A stretch of 64,000 bases of DNA from an uncultured Bacteroidota bacterium (GTDB lineage: Bacteria > Bacteroidota > Bacteroidia > Chitinophagales > Chitinophagaceae). This document shows positions 19,353 through 28,786 of this stretch, one piece after another. Position numbers and translations under genes: made by a program. How positions within the stretch are numbered: the first letter of the stretch is position 1; the number at the start of each line of letters is the position of its first letter. The stretch lies in the NCBI GenBank assembly GCA_937928385.1, contig CALEZD010000079.1, positions 1 through 64,000 of the forward strand. The letters run 5' to 3'. Below the pieces are notes generated by a model. The model was not told the origin of the DNA. It ran no database searches and worked only from the letters and a program-made list of their open reading frames with translations.

Positions 19353-19675
19353 ATTATAAAATGATTAATATTATTGAAAATAACGCCGATACTAACAAAA
19401 ATATAAAAGATGGCACGGTATTTTCTGTGTATCAATAAATTATTAAGGAATAAAAAATTACATAATATAAATATACGTTTGTTGTTGATATGCATTCAAT
19501 TGCAATTCTTGCATGAATGAAAACATCAAATAAATAACAAAAGATGCAATAAAACATTTAGTATTTGTTAGATTTGCGTTGGAAAACAGAGAGATAGAAA
19601 CCGGATTATATGGTATTTGTAGCTGTATATAAATAGTTGTTACAGCAATAGATATCGCTAGATTAAACAAAAAAC
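19353..19675. other. AT-rich intergenic region between divergent genes
   Basis: 323 bases, strongly AT-rich, between the Hpt and WbpM-like genes. It must hold promoters for both. Possible -7 boxes are TATTTTTG-like on the minus strand (19403-19396) and TAGATTTG on the plus strand (19569-19576), neither with a convincing -33. A 70-codon open frame on the minus strand (19458-19670) has no protein-like features. No other structure seen. Confidence 0.5.
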
Positions 19676-21616
19676 ATGCAATATAAAATACGTATCCTGC
19701 CGCGTTGGTTTATCTTCCTGCTGGACCTGGCCTGCATACAACTTTGCATTTTCTTTTCATTTATACTACGATTCAACTTTAACCTTGAAGAGGTAGCTCA
19801 TTACAATATCTCTTTCATACTCATTGCATCCCTATTGTTGAATGGTATATTATTTTACCTGTTGAAAAGCTATGCAGGGATTATCCGCTACACAAATATT
19901 GAAGATACCTTCAGGTTGCTGATAGTAAATTCTATAGCAGCCATATTTTATTTCTCTATCAACTTTGGCGTCAACTTCTTTGCCGGGGATGTAAACCTGT
20001 TCCCTACATCGGTAGTAGTTATCAACTTTTTCATTACCAACTTTGTGCTGATTACCTACAGGCTGCTGGTGCGCTATACTTTCAACTATTATAAGGCCAC
20101 GCAAAGTGAAACTGTAAAAGTACGTGCCGCTGTGTTTGATACAGGAGAGTACGGGTTGCAAACTAAAAAGGTAATCAACAACTTCCCCAGCAGTAATATA
20201 CAGGTAGTAGCTTTTATAGATGACTTACTGAGCAGAAGCGGAAAGCTGATGGAGAATATTCCTATTTACAATACGGATGACCACAGCTTTCAGCGCCTGA
20301 AAGAAGAGGGTGTAGAGCTATTGATAATCGCCAACAGGAATATATCTAAAGAGCAACTGGTACACCTGGTAGATACGGGCCTGAAATATGGTATGAAGGT
20401 ACAGCAGGTGCCGCCCATACGCGAGTGGTTGAATGGCCAGCTGGGTGCACAGCAACTCAAGGATATAAAAATTGAAGACCTGCTGGAGCGCGAGGTAATA
20501 AAAATACATAACGATAAAATACACTTCGAGCTGAAGGGTAAGCGGATACTGGTAACCGGTGCAGCCGGCTCTATAGGCAGCGAGCTGGTAAGGCAACTGG
20601 TTAATTACAGGCCATCGCTGATAATAATGTGCGATAAGGCCGAAACCCCTATGCACGACCTGCACCTGGAAATACTGGAAAATTACAAACATGCCAGCGT
20701 AAAAACCTACCTGGGCGATATAACAGACCGCATCAGGATGGAGCACTTGTTTGAGATATATAACCCTGAAGTAGTATTTCACGCTGCCGCATATAAGCAC
20801 GTGCCGCTGATGGAAGACAATCCCTCGATAGCTGTGCTGAACAATGTGCTGGGTACAAAAAACCTGGCAGAACTGGCTGTAATCAACGGGGTGGAAAAAT
20901 TTGTAATGGTATCAACCGACAAAGCAGTGAACCCCACCAACATTATGGGTGCTACCAAGCGGATTGCAGAAATATTTACCCAGAGCTACTACAAAGACCT
21001 GGTGAAAGTACAGACCGATAGTAGCGATAAGCATAAGATTACCAAGTTTGTGACTACACGCTTCGGCAATGTGCTGGGTTCTAACGGATCGGTAATACCG
21101 AGGTTCAAAAAGCAACTGGACAAAGGCGGGCCTATTACCGTTACCCACCCTGAAATAACGCGATTCTTTATGACAATACCCGAAGCCTGTCAATTGGTAA
21201 TTGAAGCAGGTGTAATGGGACAAGGCAGTGAGATATTTGTGTTTGATATGGGTAAAGCGGTGAAGATTGTAGACCTGGCACGCCGCATCATAAAGCTGGC
21301 CGGTAAAGAACCGGACGTGGATATAAAAATAGAATATACAGGCCTGCGCCCGGGCGAGAAACTGTACGAAGAGCTGCTGAACGATTCGGAAAACGTGATG
21401 CCTACTTACCATGACAAAATCATGATAGCCAAGGTGGCGGAATATGACTTTGAGCTGGTTCGGGAAAAGATAAGTACGCTGATAGCCAGTGCCAAGCAAC
21501 ACTATACACTGGAAACAGTGGGATTGATAAAGGACCTGGTACCCGAGTATGTCAGCAACAACTCTGCCTATCAGACTAATAGCCACGCTGACAAAAAACT
21601 CTCGCAGGGGGGATAA
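19676..21616 (+). CDS. Nucleotide-sugar 4,6-dehydratase, WbpM/CapD/FlaA1 long form
   Basis: 646 residues. Four N-terminal membrane helices (about 12-130), a CoA-binding-like/Rossmann spacer, then the SDR catalytic domain with NAD-binding TGAAGSIGSE at about 294-303 and STDKAVNPTNIMGATK, in which Met replaces the usual catalytic Tyr of the YxxxK pair, as in WbpM. It converts UDP-GlcNAc to the 4-keto-6-deoxy sugar, the first step to UDP-QuiNAc, FucNAc or bacillosamine. It faces the 27-gene operon tail to tail, and with the DegT aminotransferase or the initiating transferase there could supply the first sugar. Confidence 0.93.
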   Translation: MQYKIRILPRWFIFLLDLACIQLCIFFSFILRFNFNLEEVAHYNISFILIASLLLNGILFYLLKSYAGIIRYTNIEDTFRLLIVNSIAAIFYFSINFGVNFFAGDVNLFPTSVVVINFFITNFVLITYRLLVRYTFNYYKATQSETVKVRAAVFDTGEYGLQTKKVINNFPSSNIQVVAFIDDLLSRSGKLMENIPIYNTDDHSFQRLKEEGVELLIIANRNISKEQLVHLVDTGLKYGMKVQQVPPIREWLNGQLGAQQLKDIKIEDLLEREVIKIHNDKIHFELKGKRILVTGAAGSIGSELVRQLVNYRPSLIIMCDKAETPMHDLHLEILENYKHASVKTYLGDITDRIRMEHLFEIYNPEVVFHAAAYKHVPLMEDNPSIAVLNNVLGTKNLAELAVINGVEKFVMVSTDKAVNPTNIMGATKRIAEIFTQSYYKDLVKVQTDSSDKHKITKFVTTRFGNVLGSNGSVIPRFKKQLDKGGPITVTHPEITRFFMTIPEACQLVIEAGVMGQGSEIFVFDMGKAVKIVDLARRIIKLAGKEPDVDIKIEYTGLRPGEKLYEELLNDSENVMPTYHDKIMIAKVAEYDFELVREKISTLIASAKQHYTLETVGLIKDLVPEYVSNNSAYQTNSHADKKLSQGG

Positions 21617-21637
21617 ACAAACTAAAAACTTATACTG

Positions 21638-21668
21638 ATAGCCGCACTTAACGTGTGGCTATTTTTTT
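21638..21668. terminator. Intrinsic terminator overlapping the 3' end of the facing gene
   Basis: ATAGCCGCAC (21638-21647) pairs with GTGTGGCTAT (21653-21662), one G-U pair, 5-base loop, followed on the plus strand by seven T. It ends the WbpM-like transcript. The minus-strand initiating transferase gene has its stop codon (21650-21648) in the loop and its last codons in the stem and T run. Confidence 0.85.
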
Positions 21669-22238
21669 GATGGTAAGCGCGATGATGCGCAGATAATTGA
21701 ATAAGGTGGGGGATGAAATATAAGCCTGGTTGAGCCTTATCTTTTCAGGCATCACCTGCTCTATATAATACCTCTCCGGCTCGGGCTGCGCTGCCAGCAG
21801 GTTGTTCTCGTCTATAAATGTTATGGAAGCTATATCAGTAATGCCGGGTTTTACATTTAATATTTTTCGCTGTTCGGCGGTGTACAGGTCTGTGTAGCGT
21901 TTCACCTCAGGGCGCGGCCCTACAATGCTCATATCACCAATCAGCACATTGAATAGCTGGGGTAACTCATCTAACTTATACTTGCGGAGGAAGGAACCGA
22001 AAGGGGTAATACGCGGATCGTCACCGCCATAGGTCAGCAGGTCTACCTTGTCGGAATCGGCACGCATAGTACGGAACTTGTACAGGTAAAATTCCTTGCC
22101 GTATTTGCCCACCCGCTTTTGCTTGTAAAATACATTGCCGCATGTATCCGTTTTGATGCGGATAGCAATATATAAGATGAGCGGACTTAGTATTATCAAT
22201 CCTGATAAGGAAAACAGGACGTCAATCAATCTTTTCAT
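21648..22238 (-). CDS. Initiating sugar-1-phosphate transferase (small PglC/WcaJ-core type)
   Basis: 196 residues, the minimal monotopic phosphoglycosyltransferase. One N-terminal re-entrant/membrane segment ([23 protein letters not shown]), then [21 protein letters not shown], the catalytic-region [24 protein letters not shown]. It moves sugar-1-phosphate from a UDP-sugar to undecaprenyl phosphate to start the repeat unit. Last gene of the 27-gene minus-strand operon; its start overlaps the aminotransferase stop by 4 bases. Together with that aminotransferase and the WbpM-like enzyme it resembles the PglF-PglE-PglC trio. Confidence 0.92.
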   Translation of the reverse strand: MKRLIDVLFSLSGLIILSPLILYIAIRIKTDTCGNVFYKQKRVGKYGKEFYLYKFRTMRADSDKVDLLTYGGDDPRITPFGSFLRKYKLDELPQLFNVLIGDMSIVGPRPEVKRYTDLYTAEQRKILNVKPGITDIASITFIDENNLLAAQPEPERYYIEQVMPEKIRLNQAYISSPTLFNYLRIIALTIKKIATR

Positions 22239-23452
22239 GAAACCACCTCAATGTACGCTTTTTCTACCTGTTCCTCAACATAGGCGCAATCCTCATCGGT
22301 AAGCTGTACATAGATAGGCAGTGAAATTTCGCAGGCATAATTCCTGTAGGTGTCGGGATAATCTTCCAATTTATACCCACGCTCTTTATACACTGTAAGC
22401 ATAGGCAACGGCAGGAAATGCACGTTGACACTCACACCCGATGCCATTATTTTTTCTATAATGTTGTCGCGTTGGTCTTCAGAGATACCTTTTATACGCA
22501 ATTGGTACAGGTAGTGCGATGAAGCTTTATGGTTGTTGTAGCCGGGAGGAATGATAGCCCAGTCTTTATCCTTAAAGAAATTAGTATAGTGGTCATATAC
22601 CCGCCTTCTTTCCGGCAGCATAAAATCAGGGTACTTGCGCAGTTGTGCCAGGCCTATCGCTGCACATACATCTGTCAGGTTGGCCTTGATACCATCTGTA
22701 ACTATATCATACCGCCAGTTTCCAGTCTTCTTTTTGGCGAAGGCGTCTTTATCCTGACCGTTCATAGAATTCAGCTTCAGCCATTTGTACACTTCTTCGT
22801 TGCTGAAAGGCGCAGGCAGGTTCAGGCAGATGATACCGCCTTCGGCAGTAGTCACATTTTTCACGCTGTGCATGGATATAATAGATATATCAACAAATTG
22901 CACCGCAGGCTTACCATTATACACAGCACCTATAGAGTGGGCTGCATCAGCAATCACTACCGGTCGGCCGAATTGCTTTTGTATATCATTTGAAGGCTGA
23001 AAATGTTTAATCACATCGTCAGCCGACATGAGCGGATTGATAGTATCATAATCACATGGCCATCCGCCTATATCCACACAAAGTATAGCTTTGGTGCGTG
23101 GGGTAATAGCCTGTTTTATTTTTTCGGGGTCGATGTTGAAATCATCCTGCACATCCACCATCACGGGCGTGGCACCGGTATGCAATACACTCAACCCCGT
23201 AGCTGCAAAAGTATATGCGGGAATAATCACTTCATCTCCGGGCCCAATGCCCAGCCATTTGAAAACCAAAGCTGCACCGGATGACCATGAGTTGGTACAC
23301 ACAGTTCTCTCCAGCCCGAACATGCGGGCAGTAAGTTCTTCCAGTTCACGCACTTTTGGGCCGGAGGTAATCCAACCAGACCTTAGTGTTTCCGTAACAG
23401 CCGCTATCACATCATCGTCAATATATGGCGGCGCAAAATCTATTTTCCGCAT
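22235..23452 (-). CDS. DegT/DnrJ/EryC1/StrS sugar aminotransferase
   Basis: 405 residues. PLP-dependent fold-type I: DEVIIPAYTFAATGLSVLHTGATPVMVDV, VIADAAHSIGAVYNGK, and the PLP-lysine in SMHSVKNVTTAEGG. Starts at SGWITSGPKVRELE region normal for the family. It aminates a keto-nucleotide sugar with glutamate: either the 3-keto product of the adjacent Gfo/Idh enzyme (WbpE-like) or the 4-keto sugar of the WbpM-like enzyme (PglE-like). Gene spacing of 1 base to the Gfo/Idh gene favours the first, the 4-base overlap with the PglC-like gene favours the second; sequence alone does not settle it. Confidence 0.9.
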   Translation of the reverse strand: MRKIDFAPPYIDDDVIAAVTETLRSGWITSGPKVRELEELTARMFGLERTVCTNSWSSGAALVFKWLGIGPGDEVIIPAYTFAATGLSVLHTGATPVMVDVQDDFNIDPEKIKQAITPRTKAILCVDIGGWPCDYDTINPLMSADDVIKHFQPSNDIQKQFGRPVVIADAAHSIGAVYNGKPAVQFVDISIISMHSVKNVTTAEGGIICLNLPAPFSNEEVYKWLKLNSMNGQDKDAFAKKKTGNWRYDIVTDGIKANLTDVCAAIGLAQLRKYPDFMLPERRRVYDHYTNFFKDKDWAIIPPGYNNHKASSHYLYQLRIKGISEDQRDNIIEKIMASGVSVNVHFLPLPMLTVYKERGYKLEDYPDTYRNYACEISLPIYVQLTDEDCAYVEEQVEKAYIEVVS

Positions 23453-23453
23453 C

Positions 23454-24470
23454 TTAATTCTTTAGGGCGTATATACGTTCTATTATGTCCACCACCTTTG
23501 TCCCTTCCAGGACATTGGTCGTTATCTCCGACCTGCCTTTAAGTACGTCCACCACATTCTGTATAACAAAATGGTGGTTGGCCTTAGCAGCTGTATAACC
23601 TGCAACCTGTTCAACAGGCGAAGATATACTTTCCTTTAATTCATAGTCTTTTATATGGCAATATTCTAATTTGTCCATATACTGCCCGCCTATTTTCACT
23701 GTTCCTTTCTCGGCTACTATTACCATAGTACTTTCCATGTTCCTGTCCCATACGGACGTAGAATAGCTGAGCGAGCCCATGCCCCCATTGACGAAGCTGA
23801 AACTGATAGCTGCGCTATCCTCAAAATCTATCATGCCCTTATGGTTGTTGTTGGCAAAACGGGCGGTTATCCCATGTACATCGCCAAATAGCCAGTACAG
23901 CAAATCGATATAATGGCTGAACTGAGTAAACAAGGTTCCCCCGTCCAGGGCGGCTGTGCCATGCCAGGTATTGCCTGTATAGTATCGTTCATCCCTGTTC
24001 CAATAGCAATGGACGTCTATCATGTATATATCGCCCAGTTTGCCTTCCTCCATCAGTCCTTTCAGCCATTGCATGGCAGGCGAGTAACGGTTTTGCATGA
24101 CACAAAATACCTGTTTACCGGTGGTACGGGCACATTGCAGTATGGCATCACAATCTGTGGTTGTCAGTGCAATCGGTTTTTCAATGACCACATCGGCACC
24201 GGCGTTCATACATGCTATGGCTTGTGCGGCATGCAGGGCATTGGGGGTAGCAATACATATTATATCGGCTGAAATGCCTGATTGCAGGAAACTATCCAAC
24301 GAGGCGAAAAAAGGTACGGAGTAAGTACCGGCTGCTTTTACTTCCAGGATGGGGTTTTCATCAATTATGGCTATCAGCTCAGCTTCAGGATGAGCAGCCA
24401 CCATGTCAGCATGGCGGGTGCCTATATGCCCCAGCCCCAGTATTGCAAAACGTATCTGCTTATCTCCCAT
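23454..24470 (-). CDS. Gfo/Idh/MocA sugar oxidoreductase (WbpB/WlbA-like candidate)
   Basis: 338 residues. N-terminal Rossmann motif AILGLGHIGTRHADM, then the family's VIEKPIALTT (EKP motif) and the segment QNRYSPAMQWLKGLM...CYWNRDERYY, and DGGTLFTQFSHYIDLLYWLFGDV, which matches the enzymes that oxidise UDP-GlcNAcA at C3 in the ManNAc3NAcA pathway. The gene is 1 base from the aminotransferase. With the WbpD-like acetyltransferase and dehydrogenase far upstream in the same operon the pathway would be complete. The specific substrate is inferred. Confidence 0.85.
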   Translation of the reverse strand: MGDKQIRFAILGLGHIGTRHADMVAAHPEAELIAIIDENPILEVKAAGTYSVPFFASLDSFLQSGISADIICIATPNALHAAQAIACMNAGADVVIEKPIALTTTDCDAILQCARTTGKQVFCVMQNRYSPAMQWLKGLMEEGKLGDIYMIDVHCYWNRDERYYTGNTWHGTAALDGGTLFTQFSHYIDLLYWLFGDVHGITARFANNNHKGMIDFEDSAAISFSFVNGGMGSLSYSTSVWDRNMESTMVIVAEKGTVKIGGQYMDKLEYCHIKDYELKESISSPVEQVAGYTAAKANHHFVIQNVVDVLKGRSEITTNVLEGTKVVDIIERIYALKN

Positions 24471-24482
24471 CTATCTACACGA

Positions 24483-25205
24483 TTATTTCCTCGCCACAGT
24501 AAAAGCGATGTATTTGCTACCCGGAGGCAGTAAAGGCTGCAAACACCTGTTAATCATATACATCGTATTATTGACTGCTTTGTTTGAAAAAAAGGTTGGT
24601 AAAATACCAAATGTTTTGGTTTGCACAAGGCTGAAGGGGCCGAATAATTTATCTAACTCTGATAAGGAGAGGTAATACCATCCTTTACTTCCTTTCAGCC
24701 TATGGCGCATATAACGGTTGAGGATGCCACCCTGCAGGTTTTCGGCAGAAAAAAAATATCCACCGGGCTTTAATAGCCGGTGGATATGCTGCATAGCTTG
24801 TTCAAGTGCCTCGAAATTGCGGGATGAAGATCTGCCCCGGGTGGGTTTTACCCCGCCGATTACAGATTTGCCGATGATAACATCAAACTGTTCCTGCGGC
24901 CATTCATCATTTACTATGTCGAGTCGTTTGTATTCAATTCTGTCGGTTACTCCATGTTTTTTGTGCAGGGCTGAGGCGGATGCGGCAATGTCTGTAATAT
25001 CTGTACAGGTGACGTGGAAACCCATCAATGCCAGCCAGAGGGACAACCCCCCGTTTCGTTCGCCTATTGCCAGGACTTTACCGTCATGGGGCAGTTGTTC
25101 CAATACAGGCTGCCAGTAATGCATCAACCGCGACCAGTTGCGTACATCCCATTCAATTATATCCTGTACGGGAAAATCATTTGTTGCCTTGCCTGCCAAT
25201 ATCAA
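24483..25205 (-). CDS. Class I SAM-dependent methyltransferase
   Basis: 240 residues. Motif I KVLAIGERNGGLSLWLALMG (G-x-R/N-G-G variant of the glycine-rich loop), then CTDITDIAASASALHKKHG (acidic end of strand 2), and FDVIIGKSVIGGV (motif near strand 4) and LLKPGGYFFSAENL. Overlaps the wecB gene by 29 bases at its start. In this context it may methylate the glycan or a lipid-linked precursor, but the acceptor is unknown. Confidence 0.85.
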   Translation of the reverse strand: MILAGKATNDFPVQDIIEWDVRNWSRLMHYWQPVLEQLPHDGKVLAIGERNGGLSLWLALMGFHVTCTDITDIAASASALHKKHGVTDRIEYKRLDIVNDEWPQEQFDVIIGKSVIGGVKPTRGRSSSRNFEALEQAMQHIHRLLKPGGYFFSAENLQGGILNRYMRHRLKGSKGWYYLSLSELDKLFGPFSLVQTKTFGILPTFFSNKAVNNTMYMINRCLQPLLPPGSKYIAFTVARK

Positions 25206-26280
25206 GTAGTGTTTTTACAATACGCTGTGCCGTTTTGCCATCCCATAGGTCGGGGATAGCGCCCTGCTTCCAGTTACCTGTAAAAATACTATTCAAAGCG
25301 GATTCCAGTTTATTTAAATCATCCCCTACCAATTCATTAGTTCCGATAGTTACCGTTTCGGGACGTTCGGTGTTGCTGCGCAGGGTAATGCAGGGCACAC
25401 CCATCACGGTGGTTTCCTCCTGTATGCCACCCGAATCGGTAACTACAGCCTTGCAATGGCTGACTAGGTATATAAAGGAGAGGTAGCTCAGGGGTTCTGT
25501 TACCAATAATTTTGGGTGAGTGAAGCCCGAAGCCTCCAACGACTTCATGGTGCGGGGGTGTATAGGAAATATAATATGGTAACCCGGATTGTTTTTTACC
25601 AGTGTTTCCAATATGGCTTTCAGCTTTGCAGGGTCGTCGGCATTGTGCGGGCGGTGCAATGTCAATACCAGGCATTTTGATAAATCAAGCCCGTATTGAC
25701 TAACTAACTGAGGCTCTATAAGGCGGTGCCTGTTCATATACAGGCTGTCTATCATAATATTGCCTACATAATAAACATGTGCAGCGTTGACACCTGTACG
25801 CATCAGGTTTTCATTAGCAGTTTCAGTAGGTGTGAAAAAGTAATCAGAGATAGAGTCTGTAACTATACGGTTAATCTCTTCGGGCATGGTCATATCAAAT
25901 GAGCGGATACCCGCCTCTACGTGCGCTACCTTTATATTCAACTTTTTGGCTACAATGCTGCATGCCAGCGTTGAATTGACATCACCTACTACTATCACTA
26001 TATCACAAGGGTTCTCCAGCAGTTCCTGCTCAAAGCCAATCATAATATTGGCCGTTTGCACAGCCTGTGTTCCGGAGCCTGCATTAAGATTGACATCCGG
26101 CAAAGGTATCTCCAGTTCATCGAAGAATATACGGCTGAGATTATCATCGTAATGCTGGCCCGTATGCACCAGGCGATAACCAATCTCCCCGCCTTCATCA
26201 CGCACACGTACTATCTCCCTGATCAATGGAGCTATTTTCAGAAAATTTGGTCGTGCACCTGCTACTATCGTTACCTTCAT
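25177..26280 (-). CDS. wecB: UDP-GlcNAc 2-epimerase, non-hydrolysing (WecB/WbpI family)
   Basis: 367 residues, normal length. Family motifs: GARPNFLKIAPLIRE at the N-terminus, VHTGQHYD, HVEAGIRSFDMTMPEEINRIVTD, and DSGGIQEETTVMGVPCITLRSNTERPET. It inverts C2 of UDP-GlcNAc (or of UDP-GlcNAc3NAcA if it is the WbpI type). Start codon shares one base with the stop of the upstream glycosyltransferase gene (TAATG). With the dehydrogenase at 47842-49134 it could make UDP-ManNAcA, or with the WbpB/D/E-like genes UDP-ManNAc3NAcA. Confidence 0.93.
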   Translation of the reverse strand: MKVTIVAGARPNFLKIAPLIREIVRVRDEGGEIGYRLVHTGQHYDDNLSRIFFDELEIPLPDVNLNAGSGTQAVQTANIMIGFEQELLENPCDIVIVVGDVNSTLACSIVAKKLNIKVAHVEAGIRSFDMTMPEEINRIVTDSISDYFFTPTETANENLMRTGVNAAHVYYVGNIMIDSLYMNRHRLIEPQLVSQYGLDLSKCLVLTLHRPHNADDPAKLKAILETLVKNNPGYHIIFPIHPRTMKSLEASGFTHPKLLVTEPLSYLSFIYLVSHCKAVVTDSGGIQEETTVMGVPCITLRSNTERPETVTIGTNELVGDDLNKLESALNSIFTGNWKQGAIPDLWDGKTAQRIVKTLLDIGRQGNK

Positions 26281-27482
26281 TATTCTCCTTTGAGCAAAAA
26301 CTGGTTGAGGTGTTCTACCTGTATTTCCCGGTTGAACACATTCCTTGCTGCCTTAATGCAATTTGCTTTTATCTTGTTCAATTGTTCCATATTCATAGCT
26401 GCAACCTCTTTTATCTTCGTTGATATTTCAGTATAATCACCGGGGGTACACGTCCAACCGGTATAGTATTCGTGGATGATGCGCTCTCCTTCGCCCCCAC
26501 CTGAAAATATTATGGGTAGGCCTGCAGCCATAGCCTCGTATATCTTGGAAGGGATAGCTCCATAAATCGGTGTTACCAACGGTATTAAAGTTACGTCATA
26601 CTGCATCAATGTTGCCGGTATGGCTTCGCGCGATACGCTTTTGTGCAGGAAGATTCCCCGCTGCGGGTTTTTATTTATAAATTCCCGGATGTCATTTTTC
26701 TGTGAGCCTTCGCCGTATATATGCAACTCGGCACCAAGCGCTGCAAAATCAACATGTGTGCAAATATCTTTTACCCCCTGTGCAATGCCTAACAGGCCTG
26801 CATATACTATGCGCAACTTAGTTGATGGCGCCGTTACTACCGTGTCTCTTATTTGTTCAAAGCGATTGAAGTCAACACCATTTCGAAAGAGTATGGTTCG
26901 TTTGCTCCCGGTTATCTCCAGCCTGTCAGTTATTTCCGACGACTGGCCCATGCAGGCAAATGAACGACGATAGAGGTAGCGTTCCAGTTTCTCCAGCCGT
27001 TTATACATATAGCCTTCTGATATAGCACCCAGGCGTAATGCAGATAAGGGCCAGATGTCGGACACATTCATGATGTGTTTTGCCCCTGCAATACGAGCCA
27101 ATGCAAGCCCTGTGAGTCCGAGTGTAAGCGGTGGTGACTCCGTAATAATATACGCGGGTTTAAAGGCCCTGACACGAGCTAAAGAAAACATAGCTGTAAA
27201 GCCGAAGGATAACATACTAACGATGCGGGGGAAAGATTTTTTGGAATGAGATGCATACAATGCATACCGCCTGATATCAATTCCATCTTTTTCATCCTTC
27301 ATTACAAACAACCCACGATAGCCATCGAATACGCGGCCGGTAGGGTAGTTGGGCATAGCCGTGATAATGAGTATTTCCCAGCCACGTTTTTGCAGCCCAA
27401 TCACCGTTTCATAAAGACGGGATTGCGGCGCACCCATTTCGGGCGGAAAATATTTAGTGAGCAGTACTAGTTTTTTGTTCAA
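26280..27482 (-). CDS. Glycosyltransferase family 4, WbuB-like
   Basis: 400 residues. The opening LLTKYFPPEMGAPQSRLYE and ITAMPNYPTGRVFDGYRG is characteristic of the WbuB group (N-acetyl-fucosamine-type transferases, usually beside wecB). Donor half: FRNGVDFNRFEQ, GLLGIAQGVKDIC, and IPSKIYEAMAAGLPIIFSGGGEG. Starts 4 bases inside the CapK-like gene. Adjacent wecB agrees with the usual wbuB-wecB order. The donor sugar is not proven. Confidence 0.88.
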   Translation of the reverse strand: MNKKLVLLTKYFPPEMGAPQSRLYETVIGLQKRGWEILIITAMPNYPTGRVFDGYRGLFVMKDEKDGIDIRRYALYASHSKKSFPRIVSMLSFGFTAMFSLARVRAFKPAYIITESPPLTLGLTGLALARIAGAKHIMNVSDIWPLSALRLGAISEGYMYKRLEKLERYLYRRSFACMGQSSEITDRLEITGSKRTILFRNGVDFNRFEQIRDTVVTAPSTKLRIVYAGLLGIAQGVKDICTHVDFAALGAELHIYGEGSQKNDIREFINKNPQRGIFLHKSVSREAIPATLMQYDVTLIPLVTPIYGAIPSKIYEAMAAGLPIIFSGGGEGERIIHEYYTGWTCTPGDYTEISTKIKEVAAMNMEQLNKIKANCIKAARNVFNREIQVEHLNQFLLKGE

Positions 27483-28786
27483 ATCAGTTCCGAATAAAAA
27501 TGTTTCAGCTTTCCTGATGCAGGGCGTTCTATATATTGTACCCTGTTCAGTATGATGTCCAGTCCGGGCTCAAGATATAAGCTAATTTTCTGTTTTACCA
27601 ATTCCCTCTCTTCAGTTGTCAAATCGCGGTCGGCAACAATATCAAATATGAATTGGTGGCTTTTAGTTTGCCTGATGATAAATTCTTTTAATACACCACT
27701 GGATTCCAAAACACTGCGGGATATATAATAAAAAGTAAGGCCTGCCGCTTTTTTACCCGAGGGCAGTATTATCATATCGTTGGTGCGGCCATGCAACTGT
27801 TGCAGGTTTCGGTGTATGCCAATCCTTGTATTATCTATAACGCCTACATCGCCGGTTTCGTACCGTATCATAGGCAGAGCGGTATTGTATAATGACGTGG
27901 ACAGTATTTTCCCCACGTGTGTTTCTGTCAGCAGGGTTTCTTCGGTCAGTTTCCAGTTACCATCGGGTGCATCAAATGCGGTAATGCAGGTTTCTGATAA
28001 GCCATACTCGCGTATATGCGGCACTCCGAACCCCTTTGTCAGTATCTCGTGGTCTTCAGGCGCTGCTGTTTCTGAAGTGCTGATACAGATATTGACAGAG
28101 GGGCAAATTTCCTTTATAGTTATACCCTTGCTGATAAGATAACGGGCAAACATGACTAACGCGCTTGTGTAACCATATATGTAATCAAACCTGTTATTAC
28201 GGAAGCGGTAAATGAATTGCTCCATAGCTTTATCCGACAGATCAAATACACTGAATCGCTCCCTGTTCATCAGCCTGTCTTTCAGCAGCTCTGCTTTGTG
28301 GGCCAAAAATTCTTTTGGTATACCGTAGAAACGTGCTTGCCTGGAAGCTAATGTCAACCCATACCACCTATACCTGTCGTCTATCACTGCCCACGTCATG
28401 GCATGGGCCATCTTATCCTTAGCATAAAAGAATGGCGTGCCGGTGGAACCGGATGTATTACTGGTATGGCAGTCTCTAAGGGTTACACCATTTGTGATGA
28501 TGCTGTTTAAAGGTTGCTGTAAATCTTTCTTAGTGACAATGGGTAAGTCTTCCCACCTGTCGGGCAGTATATTGCTTGTAAGTTTTCTGTACAAGGGATT
28601 GTGCCGATAATGAAAATGCACTTGTTGCCATGCTTTTTCCTGCTGCCAATTAATGAACTCGTCCGCGCTCATAGATTGCAGCCTGGCCAACTCAGCTTTA
28701 GCCTGTGCAAAGGGATAACCTTTAAGTTGTAATATTTTCTCAAACAGGCTCAGGATGCTGCAATTGAATTGAACAGTTTTTGCCAC
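27479..28786 (-). CDS. CapK/PaaK-like adenylate-forming enzyme
   Basis: 435 residues. Adenylate-forming superfamily motifs: the phosphate loop NTSGSTGTPFFYAKDK, the middle EYGLSETCITAFDAPDG, and RYETGDVGVID, then the mobile C-terminal domain (LHGRTNDMIILPSGKK). It is like phenylacetate-CoA ligase and CapK proteins of capsule loci. It would activate a carboxylic acid with ATP; no carrier protein or acyltransferase is adjacent other than the MBOAT pair, so the acid and acceptor are unknown. Start overlaps the preceding glycosyltransferase by 37 bases. Confidence 0.85.
   Translation of the reverse strand: MAKTVQFNCSILSLFEKILQLKGYPFAQAKAELARLQSMSADEFINWQQEKAWQQVHFHYRHNPLYRKLTSNILPDRWEDLPIVTKKDLQQPLNSIITNGVTLRDCHTSNTSGSTGTPFFYAKDKMAHAMTWAVIDDRYRWYGLTLASRQARFYGIPKEFLAHKAELLKDRLMNRERFSVFDLSDKAMEQFIYRFRNNRFDYIYGYTSALVMFARYLISKGITIKEICPSVNICISTSETAAPEDHEILTKGFGVPHIREYGLSETCITAFDAPDGNWKLTEETLLTETHVGKILSTSLYNTALPMIRYETGDVGVIDNTRIGIHRNLQQLHGRTNDMIILPSGKKAAGLTFYYISRSVLESSGVLKEFIIRQTKSHQFIFDIVADRDLTTEERELVKQKISLYLEPGLDIILNRVQYIERPASGKLKHFYSELI

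Noticed and set aside
19458..19670. 70-codon minus-strand frame in the AT-rich intergenic region
   Set aside because: Low-complexity, no ribosome-binding or family signal; expected by chance at this base composition.
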